From: Bordetella sp. BOR01
Lineage (GTDB): Bacteria; Pseudomonadota; Gammaproteobacteria; Burkholderiales; Burkholderiaceae_B
Length of the DNA: 64,000 bases
Assembly: GCF_019218885.1 (NCBI RefSeq)
Contig: NZ_JAHUWT010000002.1
Coordinates: 806,001 to 870,000, forward strand
Direction: 5' to 3'
Shown here: positions 55,040 to 64,000 of the stretch, one piece after another
Numbering within the stretch: position 1 is the first letter of the stretch
Layout of the letters: each line of letters starts with the position of its first letter
Notes under the pieces: generated by a model
What the model was told of the DNA's origin: nothing
Database searches by the model: none
What the model saw: the letters and a program-made list of their open reading frames with translations, nothing else
Program-made: the position numbers and the translations under genes

Positions 55040-56601
55040 CGCCGCGACAGCGAGTCGATCCAGTAGCGGGTCGAGGGGTCTTGGTCGCCGCCGGCGTCGG
55101 CCGAGGGAGCATCCAGTTCGCGGATGATGCGCTTGGCCAGCAGCTTGCCGAATTCGACGCCCCATTGGTCGAATGGGTTGATGCCCCACAACGCGCCCTG
55201 CGCGAAGACCTTGTGCTCGTACAGCGCCAGCAGCGCGCCCAGCGAATAGGCATCCAGGCGCGGCAACACGATCAGGTTGGACGGCCGCCCGCCAGGGTGG
55301 ACGCGATGGCGCGCCAGCAGCTCGGCGCGGCGCGCATCGGGCTCGTGCTCGCGGGTTTCCAGCAGCGCCTCTTCGTACGATTTGCCGCGCAGCAGGGCCG
55401 AGCGCTGCGCCAAGCAATTGGCGATCAGCATGTTGTGATGCCGCGCGTAGGCGTGGTCGGGCTGTTCGCACACGATGAAATCGACCGGCGCGCCAGTGGT
55501 GTCTTGATGCAGCCACTGGAAGAACGTGTGCTGGCAGTCGGTGCCCGGCATGCCCCAGACAACGGGGCCGGTCGGTACGCCTACCGGCGTGCCGTCGCGC
55601 GTGGCCACCTTGCCCAGCGATTCCATTTCAAGCTGCTGGGCCCATGGCACCAGGTGCAGCAAGCGCGAATCGTATGGTGTGATCGCCAGCGTGGCATAGC
55701 CCAGCACGCTGCGGTTGGCCAGGCCGGCCAGGGCCATTTGCAGCGGGGCGTTCTTGCGCAGCGGCGCCTGCAGGAAATGCTGGTCCATGGCGGCCGCGCC
55801 GGACAGCAGTTGGTCGAGCGTGTCGCTGCCCAGTGCCAGCGCAATGGGCAGGCCGATGGCAGACCACAATGAGTAGCGGCCGCCCACCCAGTCCCAGAAG
55901 CGGAACACGCGGTCGGGCGATATGCCGAAATCGAGGGCCGCATCGACATTGGCGGTAATGGCCACCACATGCTTGATGGGGTCTTCCACGCCGGCATCGC
56001 GCAGCCAGTTCATGGCAACTTCGGCGTTGGCTAGCGGTTCGGTGGTGGTGAACGACTTGGAGGCGATGATGACCAGCGTGCGTCGCGGGTCTAGCTGCCC
56101 GATGGCGTCGGCCACCGCATGCGAATCGACATTCGAGGCGAACTGGATGTCGCGATGCAGGCCGTGGTGCCGCAAGGCGCGCGTCACCATGCGCGGTCCC
56201 CAGTCGCTGCCGCCGATGCCCAGATGCAGCACACCGGTATACATCCCCGACTGGTCGACTTCGCGCACGAAACGCCGCACGCGTTCGCGTTCGGCCAGGA
56301 TGGCCTGGGCCACGGCGGGCGGCGGGTTGTCGGCCCGCAGCGCGGTGTGCCAGGCCTGGCGCCGCTCGGTCCAGTTGGCTTGGCCGCCGTCGTATAGCTG
56401 GGCACGCGCCGCATCGAAATCCTGCTGCGCCAGCAGGCCTTGCGCAGCGTTGTCGAGCGCGTCGGACTGGGCCTGGGCGGTAAGGTCGATGCGCAGGCCG
56501 GCGGCTTCGATGATGCGCAGGCGGTCGCCGCTGCGAGAGGCGCTTTGTGCCGCCTGGCCAAAGGCCAGCCAGGCAGGGCTGAACGGCAGGGAAGTAGGCA
56601 T
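55036..56601 (-). CDS. pgi: Glucose-6-phosphate isomerase
   Basis: This enzyme interconverts glucose-6-phosphate and fructose-6-phosphate. The 521-residue protein shows the family sugar-phosphate motifs GIGGSDWGPRMV, ASKSFTTTEPLANA and GGRYSLWSAIGLPIAL, with the catalytic lysine region near the C-terminus (GINPFDQWGVEFGK). It lies 18 bp behind the phosphohexomutase gene. Together they feed fructose-6-phosphate and hexose-1-phosphates toward nucleotide sugars for the neighbouring glycan genes. Confidence 0.96.
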   Translation of the reverse strand: MPTSLPFSPAWLAFGQAAQSASRSGDRLRIIEAAGLRIDLTAQAQSDALDNAAQGLLAQQDFDAARAQLYDGGQANWTERRQAWHTALRADNPPPAVAQAILAERERVRRFVREVDQSGMYTGVLHLGIGGSDWGPRMVTRALRHHGLHRDIQFASNVDSHAVADAIGQLDPRRTLVIIASKSFTTTEPLANAEVAMNWLRDAGVEDPIKHVVAITANVDAALDFGISPDRVFRFWDWVGGRYSLWSAIGLPIALALGSDTLDQLLSGAAAMDQHFLQAPLRKNAPLQMALAGLANRSVLGYATLAITPYDSRLLHLVPWAQQLEMESLGKVATRDGTPVGVPTGPVVWGMPGTDCQHTFFQWLHQDTTGAPVDFIVCEQPDHAYARHHNMLIANCLAQRSALLRGKSYEEALLETREHEPDARRAELLARHRVHPGGRPSNLIVLPRLDAYSLGALLALYEHKVFAQGALWGINPFDQWGVEFGKLLAKRIIRELDAPSADAGGDQDPSTRYWIDSLSRR

Positions 56602-56619
56602 GGGTCGAACGGGAAAATA

Positions 56620-58023
56620 TCAGAAGGGCAGGGTCGCGCCGGGGGCAAGCCGCTGCAATTGCTGGCGGAAATCGTCCTGGATGCGCGCCAGGGCTTCAGG
56701 GGTGTCGGCCTCGAAGCGCAGCACGACCACCGGAGTGGTGTTCGAGGCGCGCGCCAGGCCGAAACCGTCGGCGTATTCGGCCCGCACGCCGTCGATGGTG
56801 ATCACGCGCAGCGCGTCGTCGAACTTGCCCTGGTCGCGCAAGGCCTGTACCAGCGTGAAGGGTTCGCCTTCGGCCATTTCAAGCTTGAGCTCGGGCGTGG
56901 ACAAGGCCTGTGGCAGCGATTCGAGCGGCTGCGACGGATTGGCGTGGCGCGAGACGATTTCGAGCAGGCGCGCGCCGGTATACAGGCCGTCGTCGAAACC
57001 GTACCAGCGTTCCTTGAAGAAGATATGGCCGCTCATTTCGCCGGCCAGCGGCGCGCCGGTCTCGGCCAGCTTGGCCTTGACCAGCGAGTGCCCGGTCTGC
57101 CACATCAGCGGCTGGCCGCCCGCTTCCTGGATGGCCAGGCCCACGTGACGGCTGCATTTGACGTCGTAGATGATGGTGGCGCCCGGGCAGCGCCGCAGTA
57201 CGTCGCGCGCGTACAGGATCAATTGGCGGTCGGGCCAGATGATCTGCCCGGACTTGGTAACCACGCCCAGGCGGTCGCCGTCGCCGTCGAAGGCCAGGCC
57301 GATTTCGCAGTCGGTGCGGGCCAGGTGGGCGATGAGGTCTTGCAGGTTGTGCGGGTCGGCCGGGTCGGGGTGATGGTTGGGGAAGGTGCCGTCGACCTCG
57401 CAGTACAGTTCGTCGACCTCGCAGCCCAGGGCGCGGAACAGCCGCGGCGCCACGGCACCGGCCACGCCGTTGCCGCAGTCGATGGCGATCTTGAGCGGGC
57501 GTGCCAGCTTGACGTCGCCCACGATGCGCTCGATGTATTCGCCGACCAGGTCCAGTTCGCGGCGACTGCCCCGCGCCGGCACGGCTGGCGCACCGCCGGC
57601 CGCGGCCGCGGCGTTCATGGTGTCGCGCAGGGCCAGCACGCCCGGCCCGTACAGCGCCTTGCCGGCCATCATCATCTTGAAACCGTTGTACTGCGGCGGG
57701 TTGTGGCTGCCGGTGATGGCCACGCCCGAACCCGTGCCCTGGGTATGGGCCGCGTAATACACCAGCGGGGTGGGCACCTGTCCGATATCGAGGGCATCGA
57801 TGCCCCCGTCAAGAATGCCGTCTTGCAACGCCTGAGCCAGTTCGGGGCTGCTGAGCCGGCCGTCGCGCCCCACCACCAGGGCCCCGACACCCTGGGCCCT
57901 GGCCTGGTCCGCCAGGCAGCGGCCCAGCGCGCGGGCGAAGGCGGCATTGAGCAGGTCGGGCACCGTGCCGCGGATGTCGTAAGCCTTGAAGACGGATTCG
58001 GGATAGCGGGCGGCGTCGTTCAA
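56620..58023 (-). CDS. Phosphomannomutase/phosphoglucomutase
   Basis: This enzyme interconverts hexose 6- and 1-phosphates. I chose the TTG at 58023 (reading MNDAARYPESVFKAYDIRGT) because GGAGAAA lies just upstream and no ATG occurs before the conserved AYDIRG. That gives 467 residues. The phosphoserine loop GVAITGSHNPPQYNG, the metal loop AFDGDGDRLGVV and the sugar-binding GEMSGHIFF are all present, as in AlgC. It supplies glucose-1-P or mannose-1-P for envelope sugars. Confidence 0.92.
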   Translation of the reverse strand: MNDAARYPESVFKAYDIRGTVPDLLNAAFARALGRCLADQARAQGVGALVVGRDGRLSSPELAQALQDGILDGGIDALDIGQVPTPLVYYAAHTQGTGSGVAITGSHNPPQYNGFKMMMAGKALYGPGVLALRDTMNAAAAAGGAPAVPARGSRRELDLVGEYIERIVGDVKLARPLKIAIDCGNGVAGAVAPRLFRALGCEVDELYCEVDGTFPNHHPDPADPHNLQDLIAHLARTDCEIGLAFDGDGDRLGVVTKSGQIIWPDRQLILYARDVLRRCPGATIIYDVKCSRHVGLAIQEAGGQPLMWQTGHSLVKAKLAETGAPLAGEMSGHIFFKERWYGFDDGLYTGARLLEIVSRHANPSQPLESLPQALSTPELKLEMAEGEPFTLVQALRDQGKFDDALRVITIDGVRAEYADGFGLARASNTTPVVVLRFEADTPEALARIQDDFRQQLQRLAPGATLPF

Positions 58024-58206
58024 GCGGGTTTCTCCGGTAAAGGGCGTACAAGGCCCCCCGTGTGCCGGCGGGCGGGCATGAGCCGAATTATCCCCGATTC
58101 GCCGGCCGGGCGGGCACCGCCCACGCAAGTAGCGGGCCCGTCCTACAATACTCTTATCTTCAACGCAGCCCGGCGTACCCGGGCGGCCCGACCTGTGCCT
58201 ACGTCC

Positions 58207-59622
58207 ATGACTCTATTGAACGCATTGCAGTCGTTGCTGGGCCCGGCCCAGGTACTGACCGGCGCCGACGCCGAACCCTACCTGCAAGACTGGCGGCGCC
58301 GCTACCGGGGCACGGCCCGGGCGGTGATCCGGCCCGGCTCGACCGAAGAGGTGGCCCAGGCCGTGCGCCTGTGCGCGCAGCATGGAGTGCCGGTGGTGCC
58401 GCAGGGGGGCAATACCGGCCTGTGCGGCGGCGCCACGCCCGACGGCTCGGGCCAGGCCGTGCTGCTGTCCACGGCGCGGCTGAACCGGGTGCGCGCCATC
58501 GATACCGACAACGATACCATCACGGTCGAGGCCGGCTGCGTCCTGCAGGCCGTGCAGCAGGCCGCGGCCGAAGCAGGGCGGCTGTTCCCCCTGAGCCTGG
58601 CCGCCGAGGGCAGTTGCACCATCGGCGGCAACCTGGCCACCAACGCCGGCGGTACGCAGGTGCTGCGCTACGGCAACGCGCGCGAACTGGCCCTGGGCCT
58701 GGAAGTGGTGACCGCCGAAGGCGATATCTGGCACGGCCTGCGCGGCCTGCGCAAGGACAATACCGGCTACGACCTGCGCGACCTGTATATCGGCAGCGAA
58801 GGCACGCTGGGCATCATCACGGCCGCCACGCTGAAGTTGTATCCGCAGCCGGTGGCCTCGTGCACGGCGCTGCTGACGCTGGATTCCATCGACGCGGCGG
58901 TCGAGCTGCTGTCGCGCGCGCGGGCCGGGTTCGGCGCCTCGCTGACCGGCTTCGAATTGATGGCCGGCGATTGCCTGCAGACGGTGGTGCGCCTGTTCCC
59001 GCAGCAGCGCCTGCCCTTTGAGGGCGAATCGGCCGATTCGCCCTGGTTTGCGCTGCTGGAGCTTTCCGACAGCGAAAGCGAAGCGCATGCCCGCGAACGC
59101 TTCGAAGCCGTGCTGGGCGCGGCCATCGAGGCCGGCCTGGTCACCGACGCCGCCATTGCCTCCAGCGTGGCGCAAAGCCGGGCCATGTGGCACTTGCGCG
59201 AAAGCATCCCCCTGGCCGAGGCTGAGCAGGGCAAGGGCGTCAAGCACGACGTCTCCATTCCCATTTCGTCGATTGCCGGCTTCGTGCACAAGACCAACGC
59301 GCAACTGCAGCAGCGTTTCCCGAATGTGCGCAACGTGGTGTTCGGCCACCTGGGCGACGGCAATCTGCACTACAACGTGGCGCGCGCGCCGGGCCAGACC
59401 GAGGCCGACCTGCTGGCCTTGCAGCAGGACATCTACGATATCGTGCATCGCAGTGTGCAAGAGCACGCCGGGTCGATCAGCGCCGAGCACGGCGTCGGCC
59501 AGCTCAAGCGCGACGAACTGCCGCACTACAAGAATCCGCTGGAGCTGGCGCTGATGAAGCGCGTGAAGCAGGCGCTCGATCCGCAGGGCCTGATGAACCC
59601 CGGCAAGGTATTGCAAACCTGA
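58207..59622 (+). CDS. FAD-binding oxidoreductase, GlcD/D-2-hydroxyacid dehydrogenase family
   Basis: This is a 471-residue flavoprotein with an N-terminal FAD (PCMH-type) domain: VPQGGNTGLCGGATPDG, GGNLATNAGGTQVLRYGN, IGSEGTLGIITAATLKL. The C-terminal substrate domain has VVFGHLGDGNLHYNVAR and ends GLMNPGKVL. This is the D-lactate/D-2-hydroxyglutarate/glycolate oxidase group; the exact 2-hydroxyacid is not readable. A -10-like TACAAT lies about 60 bp upstream. It is divergent from the phosphohexomutase and convergent with dctM. Confidence 0.9.
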   Translation: MTLLNALQSLLGPAQVLTGADAEPYLQDWRRRYRGTARAVIRPGSTEEVAQAVRLCAQHGVPVVPQGGNTGLCGGATPDGSGQAVLLSTARLNRVRAIDTDNDTITVEAGCVLQAVQQAAAEAGRLFPLSLAAEGSCTIGGNLATNAGGTQVLRYGNARELALGLEVVTAEGDIWHGLRGLRKDNTGYDLRDLYIGSEGTLGIITAATLKLYPQPVASCTALLTLDSIDAAVELLSRARAGFGASLTGFELMAGDCLQTVVRLFPQQRLPFEGESADSPWFALLELSDSESEAHARERFEAVLGAAIEAGLVTDAAIASSVAQSRAMWHLRESIPLAEAEQGKGVKHDVSIPISSIAGFVHKTNAQLQQRFPNVRNVVFGHLGDGNLHYNVARAPGQTEADLLALQQDIYDIVHRSVQEHAGSISAEHGVGQLKRDELPHYKNPLELALMKRVKQALDPQGLMNPGKVLQT

Positions 59623-59640
59623 AGCAAAACCCGACCCCTG

Positions 59641-60924
59641 TTACTTGAGCAGCAGGTCGGGCAGCCACGACGAGAACGCCGGCACGTAGGTCACCAGGCC
59701 CAGCGCCGCCACCAGCGCGCCATAGAAGGGCCAGATGGTGCGCATGACGGCTCCTACCGAGACCTTGCCGATGGCGCAGCCCACGAACTGCACCGTGCCG
59801 ACCGGCGGCGTGTTCAAGCCCAGCGCGCAGTTCAGCAGCATGACCACGCCGAATTGCACCGGGCTCATGCCGTACTGCATGCAGATCGGCAGGAAGATCG
59901 GCGTGCAGATCAGGATGGTGGCGGCCATGTCCAGGAAGGTGCCCAGCACGAACAGCGTGATGTTCACCATCAGGAAGATGGCCCACGGCTCGGTCGATAT
60001 CGAGGCCATGAGTTCGCCGGTCTTCTCGGCCACGCTATAGAAGCCGATCAAGTAGCCGAACGTGGCCGAGATGCCGATCAGCAGCAGCACGATGCCGGTG
60101 GTCTTGACCGCCTTGGCGGCCGCGCGCACGAACTGGTCCCAGGTCAGTGAACGGTACACCAGCGCCGTCAGGGCCAGCGCGTACAGCACCGCCACCGCAG
60201 CCGATTCGGTGGCCGTGAATATCCCGCTGAGAATACCGGTGATGATCAGCACGATCACGAACAGGCCCGGCGCGGCCGCCACCAGCGAACGCAGCACGAT
60301 GCTCCAGCCGGGAAAGGTGCCGGCCGGATAGCCGCGCTTGCGCGCCACCAGGTAGGCAGCCGCCAGGTTGCACAGCGTCAGTATCGCCGCCGGTACGACG
60401 CAGGCCGCGATCAGGGCCGCGATCGAGACCTTGCCGCCGGCCGCCAGCGTATAGATGATGATGTTGTGGCTGGTGGGCATCAGCGCACCCACCAGCGCCG
60501 CGTGCGTGGTGACGTTGACCGCGTAGTCGGCGTGGTAGCCCTCGCGCTTCATCATCGGGATCATCACCGACCCCATGGCCGACACATCGGCAACTGGCGA
60601 GCCCGATACGCCGCCGAACAGCGTGCAGGCCAGCACGTTCGACATGCCCAGCCCGCCGCGCACATGGCCGACCATTGACTTGGCGAAAGTGACGATGCGG
60701 TCGGCAATGCCGCCGTACAGCATCAGTTCGCCGGTGAAGATGAAGAACGGGATGGCCAGGAACGAAAAGGCATTCATGCCCGAGGTCATCTGCTGGAAGG
60801 CCACCGCGATAGGCAGGTCTTCGTACACGATGGCCGATATCGAGGCCAGCCCGATGGCAAAGGCCACCGGCACTCCGATCGCCAGGAAGCCTATGAACGT
60901 CATGGAAAGCAGGGTCAATGCCAT
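59641..60924 (-). CDS. dctM: TRAP transporter large permease (DctM)
   Basis: This is the 12-helix channel subunit of a sodium-driven TRAP importer. ATG at 60924 (MALTLLSMTFIGFLAIGVP) gives 427 residues, the usual length; the frame continuing upstream is the antisense or alternate reading of dctQ. Conserved stretches are AIPFFIFTGELMLYGG, LFGGVSGSPVADVSAMG and GLNTPPVGTVQFVGCAI. It overlaps dctQ by 10 bp. Confidence 0.94.
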   Translation of the reverse strand: MALTLLSMTFIGFLAIGVPVAFAIGLASISAIVYEDLPIAVAFQQMTSGMNAFSFLAIPFFIFTGELMLYGGIADRIVTFAKSMVGHVRGGLGMSNVLACTLFGGVSGSPVADVSAMGSVMIPMMKREGYHADYAVNVTTHAALVGALMPTSHNIIIYTLAAGGKVSIAALIAACVVPAAILTLCNLAAAYLVARKRGYPAGTFPGWSIVLRSLVAAAPGLFVIVLIITGILSGIFTATESAAVAVLYALALTALVYRSLTWDQFVRAAAKAVKTTGIVLLLIGISATFGYLIGFYSVAEKTGELMASISTEPWAIFLMVNITLFVLGTFLDMAATILICTPIFLPICMQYGMSPVQFGVVMLLNCALGLNTPPVGTVQFVGCAIGKVSVGAVMRTIWPFYGALVAALGLVTYVPAFSSWLPDLLLK

Positions 60925-61472
60925 GCGGGAACCACCTTCTGGTTGCGCAGGATCGCGATGATGTGCTCGATCGAGAACAGCACGATAAGGGCGCCCGACA
61001 GCGTGGCCGGCGCGTATTTCCAGCCTTCGGACAAGCCCAGGTTGGGGATCTTGTAGTTGTGCACGGATTCGGCCAGCAGGCCGCAATACCAGGCCATCAG
61101 CGCGCCGAACAGCAGCACCAGCATGTGCACGAACAGTTGCAGGCGCCGCCGGCCGGCGGGCGGCAGCAAGTCTGCCAGCGACTCGAAGCCGATATGGCCG
61201 GCGTCCCGCACGGCCACGGCGGCGCCCATCATGGTGACGTACAGCACCAGCAGCAGCGACAGGCTCTCGGCCCAGGTGGGCGTGCTGTTGAGCACGTGCC
61301 GGCCGAAGATCTGATAGGACACCGCCACGATCAGGCATACCAGCCCGACCACGCTGAGCACCATGCAAAGCCGGGCCAGTGCGGCGCAGCCGCGCGCGTA
61401 GCAATCGAGTACGCGCGTGAGTGCGCCGCCGGGCGCGCCTTCGTCGGCCGGTCGGATGAGTTGGGCGGACAT
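60915..61472 (-). CDS. dctQ: TRAP transporter small permease (DctQ)
   Basis: This four-helix small subunit has 185 residues: a long N-terminal segment, then helices near 35-55, 68-88, 108-128 and 155-175. The motif QIFGRHVLNSTPTWAESL is typical of DctQ. It joins DctM and the binding protein encoded 10 bp upstream. Confidence 0.93.
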   Translation of the reverse strand: MSAQLIRPADEGAPGGALTRVLDCYARGCAALARLCMVLSVVGLVCLIVAVSYQIFGRHVLNSTPTWAESLSLLLVLYVTMMGAAVAVRDAGHIGFESLADLLPPAGRRRLQLFVHMLVLLFGALMAWYCGLLAESVHNYKIPNLGLSEGWKYAPATLSGALIVLFSIEHIIAILRNQKVVPAWH

Positions 61473-61482
61473 GGCCGGCGCC

Positions 61483-62469
61483 TTATTTCACGGCCTGGAT
61501 GCGGGACACCAGGTCTTTCATTTCGGGGGTGGTGACATACCGCTCGTACACCGGTTTCATGACCGCCTGGAACGACGCCTTGTCGGGCTCGATGATCTGC
61601 GAACCCGCCTTTTCGACCAGGGCGCGCGACTTGTCTTCGCGTTCGGCCCACAGCTTGCGCATGTAGGGCACCGACTCGCGGGCGGCGTCGCGGATGATCT
61701 TGCGATCGGCGTCCGACAGCTTGCCCCACTGGCGCTTGGAGAACAGCAGGATCTCGGGCGTCATGGTGTGCTCGGTCATCGAGTAGTACTTGGCCACCTC
61801 GTAGTGGTGCGCGCTTTCGTAGCTGGGGAAGTTGTTCTCTGCCGCGTCGACCAGGCCGGTCTTCAGGGCGGTGTAGACCTCGCCCATGGACATGGGCGTG
61901 GCGTTGGCGCCCAGCGCCTCGACCATCGCAACCGACAGGTCCGATTGCTGCACGCGGATCTTCAGGCCGCGCACGTCATCCACCGTCTTGATGGGTTTCT
62001 CGCGCGTGTACATCGAGCGCGCGCCGCTGTCGTACCAGGCCAGGCCGACGAATCCGGCGTCTTCGCACGAGCGCAGGATTTCCTCGCCGATATCGCTGTC
62101 CAGCACTTTGTGCAGGTGCTCTTTCGAGCGGAACAGGAACGGCAGCGACGGCACTCGCGTGGTCTGGCAGATGTTGTGCATGGCGGCGCTGCTGACGCGC
62201 GTCATGGCCAGCGCGCCCAGTTTGACCTGCTCGATCGAGTCTTCCTCGCGGCCCAGCGTGCTGCCCGCATAGACCTTGATTTCGATGCGTCCGTTGGTGC
62301 GTTGCTTGACCAGCTCGCCCATGTAGCGCACGGCCAGCACCGTGGGATAGTCATCGGGATGGATGTCGGCCGAGCGCAGGGTTTCGGCTTGGACGACAGG
62401 GGCGCCCGCGGACAGGAACAGGGCGGCCGACGCGGCCAGGGTGGCGCGTTTGAGGGTGAAGCGCAGCAT
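61483..62469 (-). CDS. dctP: TRAP transporter solute-binding protein (DctP)
   Basis: This is the periplasmic binding subunit, 328 residues, with a signal peptide cut near VQA-ET (about 28). It shows the DctP arginine region LKIRVQQSDLSVAMVEALGANATPM (the carboxylate-binding Arg in KIRVQ) and the following GEVYTALKTGLVDAAENNFPS. The ligand is probably a sugar acid, judging from the uronate dehydrogenase and lactonase genes upstream on the same strand. Confidence 0.93.
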   Translation of the reverse strand: MLRFTLKRATLAASAALFLSAGAPVVQAETLRSADIHPDDYPTVLAVRYMGELVKQRTNGRIEIKVYAGSTLGREEDSIEQVKLGALAMTRVSSAAMHNICQTTRVPSLPFLFRSKEHLHKVLDSDIGEEILRSCEDAGFVGLAWYDSGARSMYTREKPIKTVDDVRGLKIRVQQSDLSVAMVEALGANATPMSMGEVYTALKTGLVDAAENNFPSYESAHHYEVAKYYSMTEHTMTPEILLFSKRQWGKLSDADRKIIRDAARESVPYMRKLWAEREDKSRALVEKAGSQIIEPDKASFQAVMKPVYERYVTTPEMKDLVSRIQAVK

Positions 62470-62567
62470 TGTCTACCTCCGGGTTGGGAGTACGGCTGTT
62501 ATGAGGGCTCTTGTGGAAATCTCTGCGTGACTGCGGCGTGGGCCAGGGGTGGCGGCCCGCTCGGGGG

Positions 62568-63458
62568 CTAACCGATATAAGCCGGTTCCTCCAGGCCACG
62601 GGTGCCGGGCCGCAGGGCGAAGAGGGCGCCATCCAGGGCGTTGGCCGGCACGGCGGCCGGCCGGATACTGGTGACGAACAAGGTATCCAGGCCAGGACCG
62701 CCGAACGCGCACATGGCCGGCTTGGCCACCGGCAGGGGCAGGCTGCGGTCGAGCCTGCCGTCGGGCGTATAGCGGTACAGCATGCCGGCGTCGTTGCCGC
62801 AGATCCAATAGCAGCCATCCTGGTCGACCGCCGCGCCGTCGGGGCGGCCGGCGGGCAGGCGCGCGATGAACACGCGGCGGTTGCGCGGCAGGCCGGTCTC
62901 GGTGTCGTAATCGAAGGCCCAGACGGTTTGGCGGTCGGGGTGCGAATCCGACAGGTACATGGTGCGGCCGTCGGGGCTGAAGGCCATGCCGTTGGGCACG
63001 ATCAGGGCGATGGACAGGGGCATGGCCAGTTCGCCCGATGCATAGCGGTACAGGCGGCCGCTGTCCAGGCCTTGCGACATGTCCAGCGCCATGGTGCCGG
63101 CCCAGAAGCGGCCTTGCCGGTCGCAGCGGCCGTCATTGAAGCGCATGCCGGGCGCGTCATGCGCGACCCGGGCCAGCGCTGCGGCCGCGGGGGTGGCATC
63201 GTCGGGCGCCAGCGCGGGCAGGGCATACAAGCCGGTCTCCATGGCGGCCAGCCAGCCCGCGCCATGCATGGCGATGCAGCCCGCCATTTCCGGCAGTTGC
63301 CACTGTTGTGCCTGGCCGCTGCCAGGCGCATAGCGCCACAGGCGGCGCGCCGGGATGTCGGTCCAGTAAAGCGCCTGCTCGGCGGCCCGCCACACCGGAC
63401 TTTCGCCCACGGCGCACAGCATCTCGCCCAGCCGCTCGGTCCGCGGTTGCGCGTTCAT
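62568..63458 (-). CDS. SMP-30/gluconolactonase-like lactonase
   Basis: This is a six-bladed beta-propeller lactonase of 296 residues. Metal-site segments are visible: an early Glu in CAVGESPVW, RFNDGRCDRQGRFWAGTM, and PNGMAFSPDGRTMYLSDS. In this context it should open the aldaric acid lactone made by uronate dehydrogenase. ATG at 63458 overlaps the stop of the uronate dehydrogenase gene by 4 bp, which supports a shared pathway. Confidence 0.9.
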   Translation of the reverse strand: MNAQPRTERLGEMLCAVGESPVWRAAEQALYWTDIPARRLWRYAPGSGQAQQWQLPEMAGCIAMHGAGWLAAMETGLYALPALAPDDATPAAAALARVAHDAPGMRFNDGRCDRQGRFWAGTMALDMSQGLDSGRLYRYASGELAMPLSIALIVPNGMAFSPDGRTMYLSDSHPDRQTVWAFDYDTETGLPRNRRVFIARLPAGRPDGAAVDQDGCYWICGNDAGMLYRYTPDGRLDRSLPLPVAKPAMCAFGGPGLDTLFVTSIRPAAVPANALDGALFALRPGTRGLEEPAYIG

Positions 63459-64000
63459 GACCCGAACGGCCCGGCCTTGACGAAGGCGCCGCCCTGGAAC
63501 TGGGTGGCCGGATCGTTCGGGTCTGGCGCCGGCTGGGCTTCGGCCGCCGCGCGAAAGCGTTCCGACGAATCCTTGGGCACGAAGCCCAGATGCTGGGCCA
63601 GGTGGTTGTCCCACCAACTGTCGCGGTTGGCCGATGCGCCATACACAATCGTATGGCCCACTTTGGGCGTGAACAGCGAGCGGGCCACCAACTGAGCCAG
63701 GTCGTCGTAGCTGAGCCAGGTCACCAGCATGCGGCGGTCGCGCGCTTCGGGAAACGACGAGCCGATGCGCAGGCAAACGGTCTCGATGCCATAGCGGTCG
63801 TAATAGAAGCGCGACAGGTTCTCGCCGAAGGCCTTGCTGATGCCGTAATAGCCATCGGGCCGCACGGGCGTGCCGGCATCCAGCACTTCGCCCTGGCGGT
63901 AGAAGCCGGTAACGTGGTTGGAACTGGCGAAGACGATGCGCCGCACGCCATGCACGCGGGCGGCCTCGTAGATGTTGTAGGTGCCCTGGATATTGGCGGG
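63455..64000 (-). CDS. udh: Uronate dehydrogenase (5' end outside the window)
   Basis: This enzyme oxidises glucuronate or galacturonate to the aldarolactone with NAD+. Only the last 181 codons are in the window, and the frame runs open to position 64000. Visible are GTYNIYEAAR, SSNHVTGFYRQGE, the catalytic Tyr/Lys in GYYGISKAFGEN, and RMLVTWLSYDDLAQLVAR, which match the uronate dehydrogenase branch of the epimerase-like SDRs. The NAD-binding N-terminus is missing, so closely related epimerases are not fully excluded. Confidence 0.82.
   Translation of the reverse strand, partial: PANIQGTYNIYEAARVHGVRRIVFASSNHVTGFYRQGEVLDAGTPVRPDGYYGISKAFGENLSRFYYDRYGIETVCLRIGSSFPEARDRRMLVTWLSYDDLAQLVARSLFTPKVGHTIVYGASANRDSWWDNHLAQHLGFVPKDSSERFRAAAEAQPAPDPNDPATQFQGGAFVKAGPFGS

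Noticed and set aside
56440-58206. Long plus-strand open frame preceding the GlcD-like gene and in frame with it
   Set aside because: It is antisense to the phosphohexomutase and pgi. The conserved flavoprotein sequence begins only at ATG 58207, so the upstream part is not coding.

Overview
The window is GC-rich, densely coded chromosomal DNA, most likely from a denitrifying betaproteobacterium of the Alcaligenaceae (Bordetella/Achromobacter type). That placement is an inference from gene content and protein style; no rRNA or other taxonomic marker is present. I see no phage, insertion sequence, tRNA, rRNA or CRISPR array.

Positions 1-26637 are a respiratory block. A continuous minus-strand run starts at nirS (cytochrome cd1 nitrite reductase) and continues through nirT, nirB, nirC, the heme d1 genes nirF-D-L-G-H-J-E, and nirN. 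It runs without a break into a complete cytochrome c maturation operon, ccmABCDEFGH, with ccmI cut by the window edge. Diverging from nirS are norQ-norE-norF, then norCB (nitric oxide reductase) and norD. Three copies of one 14-bp Dnr/FNR-type box lie in the nirS/norQ and norC promoter regions, and the likely regulator gene dnr lies nearby with dnrP and a siroheme-synthase gene whose methyltransferase half is degenerate. Together these genes reduce nitrite to N2O, build the unusual hemes, and attach heme c to the cytochromes. A DUF945 gene closes the block.

Positions 26814-35035 hold a peptide-type ABC importer (binding protein, two permeases, one fused double ATPase) flanked by two different M81 (MlrC-like) hydrolase genes. 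A 693-bp gene-free stretch follows; it carries two inverted 35-bp palindromes inside a larger symmetric repeat (REPIN-like). Positions 35729-40150 encode an omega-aminotransferase and a CoA-acylating semialdehyde dehydrogenase (beta-alanine-type catabolism), with a divergent MocR regulator.

Positions 40162-42940 are housekeeping genes (folA, thyA, an OsmC-like gene, coq7). The next 714-bp gap holds a coq7 terminator, a strong candidate small RNA with two CTCCTCC anti-Shine-Dalgarno motifs, and a possible operator. Positions 43655-55039 are a surface-polysaccharide locus: initiating phosphotransferase, UDP-HexNAc dehydrogenase and 4-epimerase, MurJ-like flippase, four glycosyltransferases and an asparagine-synthase-like amidotransferase. 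They are tightly coupled and suggest an oligosaccharide with an amidated HexNAc-uronic acid. Convergent pgi and a phosphohexomutase supply sugar phosphates.

Positions 58207-64000 hold a GlcD-like FAD oxidase and a hexuronate module: uronate dehydrogenase (cut by the window edge), SMP-30 lactonase and a three-part TRAP transporter.
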